A model generated the notes under the pieces. It saw only the letters and a list, made by a program, of their open reading frames with translations, did not search any database and was not told the DNA's origin. A stretch of 36,605 bases of DNA, taken from positions 1 to 36,605 of the forward strand of contig QYQA01000006.1 in the NCBI GenBank assembly GCA_007280285.1, written 5' to 3'. This DNA comes from Methylococcus sp. Its GTDB lineage: Bacteria; Pseudomonadota; Gammaproteobacteria; Methylococcales; Methylococcaceae. Below, one piece after another: positions 6,911-15,179 of this stretch; the stretch's first letter is position 1, and each line of letters begins with the position of its first letter. The position numbers and the translations under genes are program-made.

Positions 6911-9150
6911 GTGGGGGTGACGCCTTTCTTCTGGGGTTGTTTCGAGAGGAATTGAGCAATCACAGTGCCGTTCTGACGGAAGGTCTTCTGACGCTAGAAC
7001 GGGGGGGAGGGAGCCCGCAAGCCATCGAGCCGCTCATGCGCGCAGCCCACTCAATCAAGGGGGCTGCGCGGGTCGTCGATCTTGATGCGATCGTCAGCAT
7101 GGCGCACGTGATGGAGGATATTCTGGTGGCGGCGGGCGGCGGCGGTCTCAAAATGGATGCCGTGGGGACCGACCTTTTACTGGGTGCCCTCGATTGGATG
7201 GTCGGTGCGGTAGAAACCGACGACGAGGCTCTTTTCGGTTGGATGACCGACCATGCCGATGAGGCTGCGCAATGGGTTGATCGACTGGGTCAGTACTTCA
7301 CAGATAGCAAGGCTTCCAAGGCACCGTCGGTCGAGTCATCAAAGGCCCCGCCGCCGGTTCCTCTGGTGACTGTTGCGGTGCTTTCAAAGGGCCTTGAAGA
7401 CACCCCTCAACCGGAGCATTCGGTCCCGGCCCCGGAGCCCAGCGACCCCCCCATTCGAATCGCGGCTGAAACGCTGAGCCAGATTCTGGCTTTCTCGGCC
7501 GATCTATTGCTCGAGTCGCGACGACTAGAAAATCTTTGTCGGGGATTACAGCCCCTGAAGCGTCTTCAACGACATCTAAAGACCCAGTTACAATCCCAAA
7601 GTGATGGCTCCTTGCTAGAGCAGGGGCTTCATGAGCAATGGGAGGTCATGGAACAGCATGATGCCAGTCTTCAGCATCTGTCGAGTCGGATGAACTTTCT
7701 TGCGGACCGCCTTCATAATCTTGCCCTTCATGGACGCATGCGCCCCTTTTCAGAGGGTATTCAGGGTTTTCCGCGGTTGGTTCGTGATCTTGCTCGACAG
7801 CTCGAAAAATCGGTCGAACTGGATATAGAGGGGGCTCAGACGCTGATCGATCGCGATATTTTGACCCGATTGGATGCACCGATTAATCATCTTCTCCGCA
7901 ATGCGCTCGACCATGGTTTAGAGACCGCCGAAGAACGAAAGGCCTCGGGTAAAGCGGCCGCAGGTCAACTCCGTCTTTCGGCACGCCACCGAAGCGGACG
8001 TCTTTTGATTGCGATCAGTGATGATGGTCGGGGAATCGATGCTGATATGTTGCGCCTGAAGATCGTACAAAAGGGCTTGGTCACGGAAGCGATGGCCGAA
8101 GCCGTGAGTGACGCCGAATTATTTGATTTCCTCTTCCTTCCCGGGTTGACGACGCGTGATGCCGTGAGCGAGATCTCTGGCAGGGGGGTCGGACTTGATG
8201 TGGTTCAAAGTATGGTCCACGCCAGTGGGGGCGCCATCAAAGTGTCCTCGAAGCCGGGCCTTGGGACGCGCTTTGAGCTCCTCCTCCCGGTGACCCGTTC
8301 GGTGATGAGAACCTTGCGGGTGACGATCGCCGGCCAGGCCTTTGCCTTGCCATTATCGCGGATCGATCGGGCTGAGCGGCTTGATGGGCGGTGCGTCGAG
8401 TGTCTGGAGGGGCTTTATTATTTTGCGGCAGCCGAAGGCAATGTCGCCCTGGTGTCGGCACGACGTCTTCTTGGCTTGGCAGAGGAGGATAGAGAAGGCC
8501 ACCAGGGCGTTTTGGCCTTAGTCCTCTTTAGCGCAGAGGGGCGACAGTATGCCATGGAGGTAGAGCAGCTGGTCGGTGAAACCGATCTTGTGGTTCGCCC
8601 GCTTGATCGGCGTTTAGGGAAAGTTCCCCACATCAATGCCGTTGCTCTCGATGCCGAAGGCTACCCTGTTTTGATTTTGGATGTCGAGGATCTGATTCGC
8701 TCGGCCGATCGGTTGTCAGGGCAGGTACAAAGACCTAAACGGAGAAGCCCTTTGACGGCCATACAAAAGATTTTGAGGATTCTGGTGGTGGATGACTCAT
8801 TAACCGTGAGAGAGGTTGAGCGAAAACTCCTCGAAAATGGTGGCTATGAGGTGGCGATTGCCGTGGATGGCGTCGATGGCTGGAATCAGTTGATTGAACA
8901 GACCTTTGACTTGGTGGTGACCGATGTCGACATGCCGAGGATGAATGGGATTGAACTGGTCACTCGAATTCGTGCAGAACCTCGCCTTGAGGCACTTCCC
9001 ATCATCATTGTGTCCTATAAGGACCGGGAAGAAGATCGTCAGCGGGGGATGCAGGCGGGTGCCGATGCTTATCTCACAAAGAGCAGTTTTCACGATGCAG
9101 GACTGATTGAGGCGGTGAGGGATCTGATCGGCGCGGGAAGGCCTTCATGA
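6907..9150 (+). CDS. CheA histidine kinase-receiver hybrid (WspE-like)
   Basis: A 747-residue hybrid kinase. An HPt domain with the phosphorylatable His48 in AAHSIKGAARVV is followed by a Pro/Ser-rich linker (about 135-185) and a dimerisation region. The HATPase has its N-box around LRNALDHGLE (about 329-338), G1 DDGRGID (373-379) and G2 GRGVGLDVV (about 425-433). A CheW-like domain follows, then a C-terminal receiver (about 624-745) with VVDD, phospho-acceptor Asp673 in TDVDMP, and the Lys of YLTKSSFHDAG. Length and domain order match WspE. The hybrid receiver could act as a phosphate sink or a gate for transfer to the response regulator at 10200. It overlaps the genes on both sides by four bases. 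Confidence 0.95.
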   Translation: MSGGDAFLLGLFREELSNHSAVLTEGLLTLERGGGSPQAIEPLMRAAHSIKGAARVVDLDAIVSMAHVMEDILVAAGGGGLKMDAVGTDLLLGALDWMVGAVETDDEALFGWMTDHADEAAQWVDRLGQYFTDSKASKAPSVESSKAPPPVPLVTVAVLSKGLEDTPQPEHSVPAPEPSDPPIRIAAETLSQILAFSADLLLESRRLENLCRGLQPLKRLQRHLKTQLQSQSDGSLLEQGLHEQWEVMEQHDASLQHLSSRMNFLADRLHNLALHGRMRPFSEGIQGFPRLVRDLARQLEKSVELDIEGAQTLIDRDILTRLDAPINHLLRNALDHGLETAEERKASGKAAAGQLRLSARHRSGRLLIAISDDGRGIDADMLRLKIVQKGLVTEAMAEAVSDAELFDFLFLPGLTTRDAVSEISGRGVGLDVVQSMVHASGGAIKVSSKPGLGTRFELLLPVTRSVMRTLRVTIAGQAFALPLSRIDRAERLDGRCVECLEGLYYFAAAEGNVALVSARRLLGLAEEDREGHQGVLALVLFSAEGRQYAMEVEQLVGETDLVVRPLDRRLGKVPHINAVALDAEGYPVLILDVEDLIRSADRLSGQVQRPKRRSPLTAIQKILRILVVDDSLTVREVERKLLENGGYEVAIAVDGVDGWNQLIEQTFDLVVTDVDMPRMNGIELVTRIRAEPRLEALPIIIVSYKDREEDRQRGMQAGADAYLTKSSFHDAGLIEAVRDLIGAGRPS

Positions 9151-10184
9151 GGGTCGCTATCGGACTGACGCATCCTCCCCTCTTTAAACAGCTGCGCGAG
9201 TTACTCTCCCGTTTAGAGGACGTCGAAGTCATCTGGGTCGCTAGTCGTTACCAGGACATTTTGGATCGTCAGCGGGTCGACCGGCCCGATGTGCTTTTGC
9301 TAGGGCTTGATTTTGAGGGGGTGGCGGTCGGGGAACTGACGCGACGTTTAATGGCTGAGGCTCCCTCAGGGATTTTGCTGCTGGGCCACCGAGATCCCCA
9401 GAGTCAGACCAAGGTCTTTGATGCCCTCGGTCAGGGGGCGTCTGATGTCGCTAATCTGCCTTCGGAGGCTCTCCTTGGGACGGATGTCGGTTGGGAGGAT
9501 TTTCTAGACCGCCTTGAGACCCTAAGGACCCTTTTGGGTCATCAGCATCCCATTGACTCGTCGCATCACACGCTGGGTTCTGACATCGTGGACATCGGGA
9601 TACCGTTGCCCCCGTTGGTAGCCATGGGCGCCTCCACCGGAGGGCCTAAGGCGTTAGCGACGATTCTCAAGGATCTCCCACAAAGCTTTCCAGGCGCCGT
9701 CGTCATCGTCCAGCACCTTGATCATCATTTTTGTCAGGGTTTGGCCGAATGGCTGAATCAGCTGACAGCCCTGTCGGTTTCAGCGCTGATCGATGAAGCC
9801 GTGCTTCAGCCTGGTCATGTTTATGTGGCGGCTCGGCCAGAACATATCGTCCTTCAGGAAGATCGAACCCTCGGTTTTTCCCTCGCTGAGCCTGAGCGTG
9901 TCAATCGTCCTTCCGTCGACGTGTTTTTTCACAGTATCGCGAGAGTGCCAAAGCCTCAAGCTATTGGGGTTCTCCTGACAGGGATGGGCCGCGACGGCGC
10001 TGAGGGTCTTCTGGCCATGCGGCAGGCGGGTTTGACGACGATCGCTCAGGACGCCCCTTCCAGTGTGGTCTATGGGATGCCCAAAGCCGCCAGAGAGTTG
10101 GGGGCCGCGCAATCCATTCTGCCGCTGGGGGCGATTGGTCAAGAACTGATGTATGCCCTTGAGTGCCCATTAATCCCCCATTAA
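9147..10184 (+). CDS. CheB methylesterase with degenerate receiver (WspF-like)
   Basis: A 345-residue protein with a receiver-like N-terminal domain and a CheB methylesterase domain that removes methyl groups from the MCP. The esterase triad is intact: Ser163 in MGASTGGPKAL, His190 in VIVQHLDHHFCQGL and Asp283 in GMGRDGAEGL. The receiver-like part (residues 1-105) aligns without gaps to WspF-type receivers, but the phospho-acceptor Asp is Gly53 (PDVLLLGLDFEG) and the N-terminal acidic pair is missing (IGLTHPP). The MP motif after the acceptor is also lost. CheA therefore probably cannot switch it on by Asp phosphorylation. It sits between the CheA hybrid (ATGA overlap) and the output regulator (15-bp gap). 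Confidence 0.93.
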   Translation: MRVAIGLTHPPLFKQLRELLSRLEDVEVIWVASRYQDILDRQRVDRPDVLLLGLDFEGVAVGELTRRLMAEAPSGILLLGHRDPQSQTKVFDALGQGASDVANLPSEALLGTDVGWEDFLDRLETLRTLLGHQHPIDSSHHTLGSDIVDIGIPLPPLVAMGASTGGPKALATILKDLPQSFPGAVVIVQHLDHHFCQGLAEWLNQLTALSVSALIDEAVLQPGHVYVAARPEHIVLQEDRTLGFSLAEPERVNRPSVDVFFHSIARVPKPQAIGVLLTGMGRDGAEGLLAMRQAGLTTIAQDAPSSVVYGMPKAARELGAAQSILPLGAIGQELMYALECPLIPH

Positions 10185-10199
10185 CAACGATCCAATATC

Positions 10200-11399
10200 A
10201 TGAATATCCCTTCAATAGACTCCTCTCGCCGCTCGTTTGCTGATCATAAGATTGTGGTCCTCCTGATTGATGACCAACGCATTATCGGTGAGGCTGTTAA
10301 GCGGATGCTGATGGCAGAGACCGATATCGAATATCACTATACCTGTGATCCGAATGAGGCCTTGTCGATGGCGCTGAAGCTTCAGCCTACCGTTATCTTG
10401 CAGGATCTGGTGATGCCAGACATCGATGGGATCACCCTGGTGCGGGCGTTTAGGTCGGAAGTGAACACCTCTCAGGTGCCGATGATCGTTCTCTCGAGTA
10501 AAGAAGAGCCGGCGACTAAGGCGGAGGCTTTCAGTGCCGGCGCCAATGACTACTTAGTTAAGTTGCCCGACGCTGTCGAATTGATTGCCCGCATTCGCTA
10601 CCATTCGGCGGCTTATACGAGGCTTCTTGAACGCGACGAGGCGTTTGTGGCCTTGGAGGAGAGCCAAAAGGCGCTAGCCTCCGAACTCCATGAGGCTGCT
10701 GACTATGTCCGCTCGTTATTACCCGAACTGATGACCGGACCCGATATCCATACGGCCTGGATCTTTAAGCCGTGTAGTTCATTGGGGGGTGATGCTTTTG
10801 GCTATTACGCCATCGACGAGGATCATTTCGCTATTTTCCTTCTGGATGTCTGCAATCATGGGGTCGGCTCGGCCCTGCTGTCGGTGAGTGCGATGAATGC
10901 CCTCATGGGGCAGACGCTGGTCAATGTGAATTTTCGTGAACCCATCGCGGTTATGGACTCTTTGAATAGTGTTTTTCTTATGGAAAAACATAACAATCTA
11001 TATTTCACCATCTGGTATGGCGTGTGGCAGAAAAGTACCCGGATCTTGCGTTACTCGAGTGGCGGTCATCCCCCAGCGATTTTGTTGACGCCAGATGGTG
11101 GGGTGGAATCTTTGCGCTGCCGTGCTATGCCGATCGGGACGCTCGCCGAGATGACCTTTGAGGTGGCGCAGACCGAGATTCCTCCAGGCTCCACGCTGTA
11201 TGTGTTTAGTGATGGTGTTTATGAAATTCAGAAGACCAGCGGTCAGGAGATGGAACTTGATGAATTCATTAGCATCCTCAAGGCGCCGGAGCGACAAGCT
11301 GGAAGGAAGGTTGATGAGGTTCTTGAGACCATGGTCGAGCTCCAGGGTCGTTCCCATTTTGATGATGATGTGTCCCTGATGGAGCTCAAGCTGGCATGA
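10200..11399 (+). CDS. Response regulator: WspR-like receiver fused to SpoIIE/PP2C phosphatase
   Basis: A 399-residue output protein. The receiver (about 17-135) is complete: Asp24-Asp25, phospho-acceptor Asp69 in QDLVMPDIDG, Ser99/Ser100, and Lys121 in NDYLVKLPD. Its wording closely follows WspR receivers (LLIDDQRIIGEAVKR, ARIRYHSAAYTRLLERDEAF). A coiled-coil linker (about 142-165) leads to a SpoIIE-type PP2C domain with SSLGGDAFGYY, DVCNHGVGSALLS, SSGGHPPAILL, YVFSDGVYEIQ and DDDVSLMELKL, which supply the metal-binding acidic residues. It should dephosphorylate the phospho-STAS protein when its receiver is phosphorylated. WspR has a GGDEF domain in this position, so the output domain appears swapped. 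Its stop overlaps the next gene by ATGA. Confidence 0.95.
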   Translation: MNIPSIDSSRRSFADHKIVVLLIDDQRIIGEAVKRMLMAETDIEYHYTCDPNEALSMALKLQPTVILQDLVMPDIDGITLVRAFRSEVNTSQVPMIVLSSKEEPATKAEAFSAGANDYLVKLPDAVELIARIRYHSAAYTRLLERDEAFVALEESQKALASELHEAADYVRSLLPELMTGPDIHTAWIFKPCSSLGGDAFGYYAIDEDHFAIFLLDVCNHGVGSALLSVSAMNALMGQTLVNVNFREPIAVMDSLNSVFLMEKHNNLYFTIWYGVWQKSTRILRYSSGGHPPAILLTPDGGVESLRCRAMPIGTLAEMTFEVAQTEIPPGSTLYVFSDGVYEIQKTSGQEMELDEFISILKAPERQAGRKVDEVLETMVELQGRSHFDDDVSLMELKLA

Positions 11400-11776
11400 G
11401 GACTTCGATGGACGACCGTCAAAAAATGAAGATCAGTGATCTTGGTATCTCGGGGTGGCCTGACCCTCGTTTGGGCGTCAGAAGCCTCATGATCTTGGCC
11501 TTCTGGGTGCTGTTGAATGGCTGTTCCGATATGTCGGTTGGAAGTCAGCCGCTGGACCGCTCCCTTGATGTCCTCGACCTCGCCCGCCGTGAGGGGGTCA
11601 ATGATTTCAGTTGCCCAGGTGCGAAGGTGGTGGATTCCAGCCTAAAACGGGTGAAGGAAGGCGACTGGGAGGATGGCCTTTTCAGTGACTATTTAGTTCA
11701 GGTGAAAGGCTGTGGTCACGAAGGCTATTACCGGATCACATGTCGCGCCGGAGGCCTTTGTTCTGTGGCTGAGTAA
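11396..11776 (+). CDS. Small Cys-rich lipoprotein, function unknown
   Basis: 126 residues if read from the ATG that overlaps the phosphatase stop. A lipoprotein signal is visible: a hydrophobic run MILAFWVLLNGC with Cys43 as the likely lipidated residue (lipobox LLNGC). This suggests that translation could instead begin at an internal ATG (11426 or 11489). The mature part is about 80 residues with four further cysteines (FSCP, KGCGH, ITC, GLC), enough for two disulfides in the periplasm. I recognise no family. The four-base overlap places it in the chemosensory operon, so an envelope-side accessory role is plausible but unproven. Confidence 0.75.
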   Translation: MRTSMDDRQKMKISDLGISGWPDPRLGVRSLMILAFWVLLNGCSDMSVGSQPLDRSLDVLDLARREGVNDFSCPGAKVVDSSLKRVKEGDWEDGLFSDYLVQVKGCGHEGYYRITCRAGGLCSVAE

Positions 11777-11791
11777 TGCGCCGACTTGGCT

Positions 11792-12469
11792 TTAAGGGAT
11801 GGCTGGAGACGCGAGGCTTTGTTGACTATCCGCCTCGAATTGCCGAATGGCTTGATCGGTCAGCGGGTCCCTGATCAGACGTTCCACGAGCGAGGGGCTG
11901 ATGGTGGCGGCATAAGCCCCTAGCGCGATCAGCCGCGATAATGCTTCTTCGCTTCTGATGCTGGCGGCCACGAGCTTAAGACCCTCTTGCTGACACGCGA
12001 TGCAGGCCCCGACTAAGGCCCAACTGTCGCGCCCATCGTCTTCAAGGCGCCCAAGGTAGGGGGCGACGTACTGAACGCCGAGAGATTTCGCCCAAAGCAG
12101 CTGCATCGGGTTCGAAAGTCCGGTCAGAAGGATCGGGCACTCAAAGGTTTTGACTGCCTCAATGACGCTCAGCCAATCGGCATGACACGGTAGCTTGATG
12201 ACCAGGCGGGTCTTCGCCTTGATGGCTGTCGGCAGGAGTGTCGCCAGCCATTGATGGGCTTCGGTCGGGTCTTTGCGCGGCAATTGCAGCATAAGCTCTG
12301 AGAGTCCTCGCTCTCCCGCCTTGATCAGAAGATGATGATAGGTCTCTAGGGTAACGGGGTAGTCAGCCCGCCTGATCAGGGTCGGATTGGTGGTGACCCC
12401 AGCGAGTGGCGGTGCCCCTTCGGAGCGGACCCAAAGTGCGGGATTGGCGGTATCAAGGTAGAGCTTCAT
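11792..12469 (-). CDS. Transaldolase / fructose-6-phosphate aldolase-like protein
   Basis: A class I Schiff-base aldolase of the small transaldolase (TalC/Fsa) group, about 225 residues. The start is MKLYLDTANPALW. The family block GVTTNPTLIRR follows, and the catalytic lysine is probably in LVIKLPC on strand 4. LLTGLSNPMQLLWAKSLGVQYVAPYLGRLEDDG corresponds to the sixth and seventh strands. I chose ATG 12469, with CAGG nine bases upstream; an in-frame TTG at 12478 would add three residues. It is convergent with the lipoprotein gene (15-bp gap) and divergent from msrQ. Whether it acts as a transaldolase or as F6P aldolase cannot be read from the sequence. Confidence 0.85.
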   Translation of the reverse strand: MKLYLDTANPALWVRSEGAPPLAGVTTNPTLIRRADYPVTLETYHHLLIKAGERGLSELMLQLPRKDPTEAHQWLATLLPTAIKAKTRLVIKLPCHADWLSVIEAVKTFECPILLTGLSNPMQLLWAKSLGVQYVAPYLGRLEDDGRDSWALVGACIACQQEGLKLVAASIRSEEALSRLIALGAYAATISPSLVERLIRDPLTDQAIRQFEADSQQSLASPAIP

Positions 12470-12587
12470 CGGTGTCAACCTGAAATTTTTTCACGCGCGA
12501 AATAAACTGGAAACGGCTCATTTTTCAAGAGAGCATGATACATTCTGAGGGGATGATTTTTTCGGCCCTAACGAAGGCGAGGTTGCG

Positions 12588-13274
12588 GTGATGACCCAAC
12601 GATTTGGACATGGCATGGAACCCAATATCCCATCAGCAAGACAGCGCCAACAGCCAAAGGCGAATCGTGCCATCGTCGGCTTTAAAATACTGATCTTTGT
12701 GCTGGCCCTAGTGCCAATGACCAGACTGCTGATGAATGGCTATCTGGATGCGCTGGGGGCCAATCCGGTCGAAAAGATTCTCCATAACACCGGGTTCTGG
12801 ACGCTTTCATTCCTGATGATCACCCTCTGGGTGACCCCGCTGCGATCGGTGACGGGCTGGACCTTCATCGGCCGCTTTAGGCGCATGCTAGGGCTGTTCG
12901 CCTTTTTTTATGTGGTCCTTCATTTTCTTTCCTATCTCGTCCTTGACCAATTTTTCGATTGGCCTAATATTCTAAAGGACATTAGTAAGCGCCCTTACAT
13001 CACCGTGGGGTTTTCGGCATTCTTGATCCTGATCCCTCTGGCCGTTACCTCCACAGATGGCATGATGCGCCGTCTTGGGGGGAAGCGTTGGCGGGGTCTT
13101 CATCGATGGGTCTATTTAGCCGGTTTTGCTGGTGTGGTGCATTTTTGGTGGTTAGTGAAGAAGGACATCACCGAACCTTCCCTATTTGCGATCGCTTTTT
13201 CGGTTGCCATGATCGTGCGGGTACTGATGAAGGTAAGAAAGCGGCCGTCCCCTTCCCTGATCATCCCTCATTGA
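12588..13274 (+). CDS. msrQ: MsrQ heme membrane subunit of methionine sulfoxide reductase
   Basis: A ferric-reductase-like transmembrane heme protein of 228 residues that passes quinone or flavin electrons to MsrP for repair of oxidised periplasmic methionines. Hydrophobic helices start near residues 30, 68, 100, 140, 172 and 200. Histidines expected to ligate heme are in [14 protein letters not shown] and in [20 protein letters not shown]. An N-terminal cytoplasmic tail of about 28 residues precedes the first helix. The start is a GTG immediately followed by an ATG, with GAGG upstream. It precedes msrP here, whereas E. coli has msrP first. Confidence 0.93.
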   Translation: MMTQRFGHGMEPNIPSARQRQQPKANRAIVGFKILIFVLALVPMTRLLMNGYLDALGANPVEKILHNTGFWTLSFLMITLWVTPLRSVTGWTFIGRFRRMLGLFAFFYVVLHFLSYLVLDQFFDWPNILKDISKRPYITVGFSAFLILIPLAVTSTDGMMRRLGGKRWRGLHRWVYLAGFAGVVHFWWLVKKDITEPSLFAIAFSVAMIVRVLMKVRKRPSPSLIIPH

Positions 13275-13303
13275 CGGTTTTCACCTGCTGTAAGGAGTAC
13301 GCG

Positions 13304-14233
13304 ATGCGATTCAATCTGAATTTGAAGGAGTGCGAGGTCACCTCGAGAGCACTTTGGGCTTCACGCCGTGACTTTTTACGACAGACCATGACGGCAGGGC
13401 TCGGTGGATGGATAGCCGCGCCTTTGGTCGCCAAGGCCGGATCGCTTGGGGCGAAACCAAACCCCGCGTTTCGTGTCAGTGACCCCACGACCCCCCTTGA
13501 AAAGGTCACCACCTACAATAACTTCTATGAATTTGGCACCAGCAAGGAGGACCCCGCTCAACAGGCGACCGACTTTAAGGTTCGTCCCTGGAAGGTGGTT
13601 GTCGAGGGGGAGGTCAATAAACCTCAAACCTTTGATCTTGACGATATCCTTAAACTGGCTCCCCTTGAAGAAAGAATATACCGGCTCCGCTGCGTTGAGG
13701 CCTGGTCGATGGTCATTCCATGGATTGGCTTTCCCCTCAAGGAGTTGCTGAACCGGGTAGATCCAAGAGGCAATGCCAAATTTGTTGAATTGATTAGCCT
13801 CATGGACCCTGATCAGATGCCGGGCCAGAAAAACGCAGTGTTGGATTGGCCTTATCGGGAGGGTCTTCGTCTCGATGAGGCCATGCACCCTCTGACCCTT
13901 CTCACCGTTGGGCTTTATGGCGATGTCCTACCGAATCAGAATGGCGCCCCGGTCAGGATCGTGATTCCCTGGAAGTACGGCTTCAAGAGTGTCAAATCGA
14001 TCGTCCGCATTCGGTTGACTGAAACGATGCCGGTGACGTCCTGGATGAAGGCAGGCCCCTCGGAATATGGGTTTTACGCCAACGTCAACCCGGCGGTGGA
14101 TCATCCGCGTTGGAGCCAGGCCAAAGAGCGCCGCATTGGTGATTTTCTAAAGCGTCCCACGCTCCCTTTCAACGGCTATGCCGATCAGGTCGCAAGTCTT
14201 TATTCAGGGATGGATCTCACGAAAAACTTCTAG
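13304..14233 (+). CDS. msrP: MsrP molybdopterin methionine-sulfoxide reductase catalytic subunit
   Basis: A periplasmic molybdoenzyme of the sulfite-oxidase fold that reduces methionine sulfoxide in proteins. The start is ATG 13304, with AAGGAG seven bases upstream. It opens a Tat signal peptide with twin arginines 21-22 ([11 protein letters not shown]) and the hydrophobic stretch [15 protein letters not shown]. The molybdenum-ligating cysteine is Cys130 in [20 protein letters not shown]. The [14 protein letters not shown] block near the C-terminus is also typical of the family. Length is 309 residues. It is 29 bp downstream of msrQ in the same operon, and its stop is 18 bp from the convergent unknown gene. 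Confidence 0.95.
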   Translation: MRFNLNLKECEVTSRALWASRRDFLRQTMTAGLGGWIAAPLVAKAGSLGAKPNPAFRVSDPTTPLEKVTTYNNFYEFGTSKEDPAQQATDFKVRPWKVVVEGEVNKPQTFDLDDILKLAPLEERIYRLRCVEAWSMVIPWIGFPLKELLNRVDPRGNAKFVELISLMDPDQMPGQKNAVLDWPYREGLRLDEAMHPLTLLTVGLYGDVLPNQNGAPVRIVIPWKYGFKSVKSIVRIRLTETMPVTSWMKAGPSEYGFYANVNPAVDHPRWSQAKERRIGDFLKRPTLPFNGYADQVASLYSGMDLTKNF

Positions 14234-14251
14234 GGTCGACCCCCCTGAGGC

Positions 14252-14962
14252 TCAGGCCTCCATATCGGTAAAGAAACTGTTGTCCTCACCGCCCTCGTGA
14301 AGGGCAATCCGAAGCGTTTGCGCCTCGAAGGCCGCCGACTGGGCCGATGAGAGCACGCGCTTCGGGGTCGGGGCGTCCCGCTGGAACTTATCGATGACCT
14401 CTTTGATTTTGGTCTCAAAGATTTCTGGCGCCACCGGTATAAAGGTTCCAGAGGACATGTTGAAATGGGGAAAGAAAAGAATCCGCCCGACGATAAGGGC
14501 GCCCTCGATGCCGGTCGATGAGAGCCCAAGATCCATGATCTCGAGGCCCTCATCTTGAACGACATCCCTTAGTCTGGCGCCGCGATGAGGCAAGATCTCT
14601 TCGATGAGAAAAATCGAAAACCGGGCGCTTGAGAGCCCTTCCCAATAGGTCTTGTGATCCTCCGGGGTGGCGTTTGTTGCGGCGTCGAGGGCTCGTTCTA
14701 TGACATTTTTTCCCTGCCGGCGAAAATGCTGAAGACAGAAGTCGTAGGCAATCGCAATCTCATCCTCTTGATGGAGGATCAGGGTTCCTGCTTTGGAGAG
14801 TCCGAGCTTCTTGCCGGCATCGGGAAGCGCGGGGGGCGGCAGCTGGCGAATCAATTCGAGGTTGAGCTGTCGGCTGAGTGCCCGGAAGTCTTTGTAGACC
14901 TCGAGTTGTTTTTGTTGTTCGGGACTCATGGCGGGACCAAAGAGGTTTTTGAGCCATTTCAT
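14252..14962 (-). CDS. Conserved-looking protein of unknown function
   Basis: I do not recognise the family. From the ATG at 14962 (MKWLKNLFGPAMSPEQQKQL) it is about 236 residues; an upstream ATG at 15022 would add 20 residues of low-complexity sequence. The protein looks soluble and mixed alpha/beta, with no signal peptide or TM helix. Near the middle it has acidic and hydrophobic runs such as FSIFLIEEILPHRGARLRDVVQDEGLEIMDLGLS, shown here only as a pointer to residues about 120-150. The C-terminal third carries FFPHFNMSSGTFIPV. It is convergent with msrP and divergent from miaB, so context gives no functional hint. Codon use resembles its neighbours, which supports a real gene. Confidence 0.7.
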   Translation of the reverse strand: MKWLKNLFGPAMSPEQQKQLEVYKDFRALSRQLNLELIRQLPPPALPDAGKKLGLSKAGTLILHQEDEIAIAYDFCLQHFRRQGKNVIERALDAATNATPEDHKTYWEGLSSARFSIFLIEEILPHRGARLRDVVQDEGLEIMDLGLSSTGIEGALIVGRILFFPHFNMSSGTFIPVAPEIFETKIKEVIDKFQRDAPTPKRVLSSAQSAAFEAQTLRIALHEGGEDNSFFTDMEA

Positions 14963-15022
14963 GGGGTAGGGTCTTGAGGTTGATCTATGAACTCGAGGGG
15001 TCCCTAAAGTGGACACCATCAC

Positions 15023-15179
15023 CAGACCCTATGATACCGCCTGCCTCGACATCCTCCCAGACAAGGCATCCCCCGGCGAGGTGGCAACCGTGAGTTTTAA
15101 TTAAAAAAGAAAACCAGGGACTGAAGAGTGTCCTCAGAAATTTGATAGAATCAGTGCCCCTTTCAATGAACCACACGGG
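15023..15179. promoter_or_regulatory. Upstream region of miaB operon
   Basis: A 157-bp gap between two divergent genes. A TAGAAT hexamer near 15147 could be a -10 element for miaB, but the best -35 candidate (CTGAAG) is spaced 19 bp away, so the match is weak. The miaB start has no clear Shine-Dalgarno. Confidence 0.25.

Noticed and set aside
13088-13303. N-terminal extension of msrP starting at 13088
   Set aside because: It would overlap msrQ by almost 190 bp. The Tat signal and a strong Shine-Dalgarno place the start at 13304.
15023-15179. Riboswitch or structured leader before miaB
   Set aside because: No conserved aptamer motif or strong stem-loop series was seen in the 157-bp gap.
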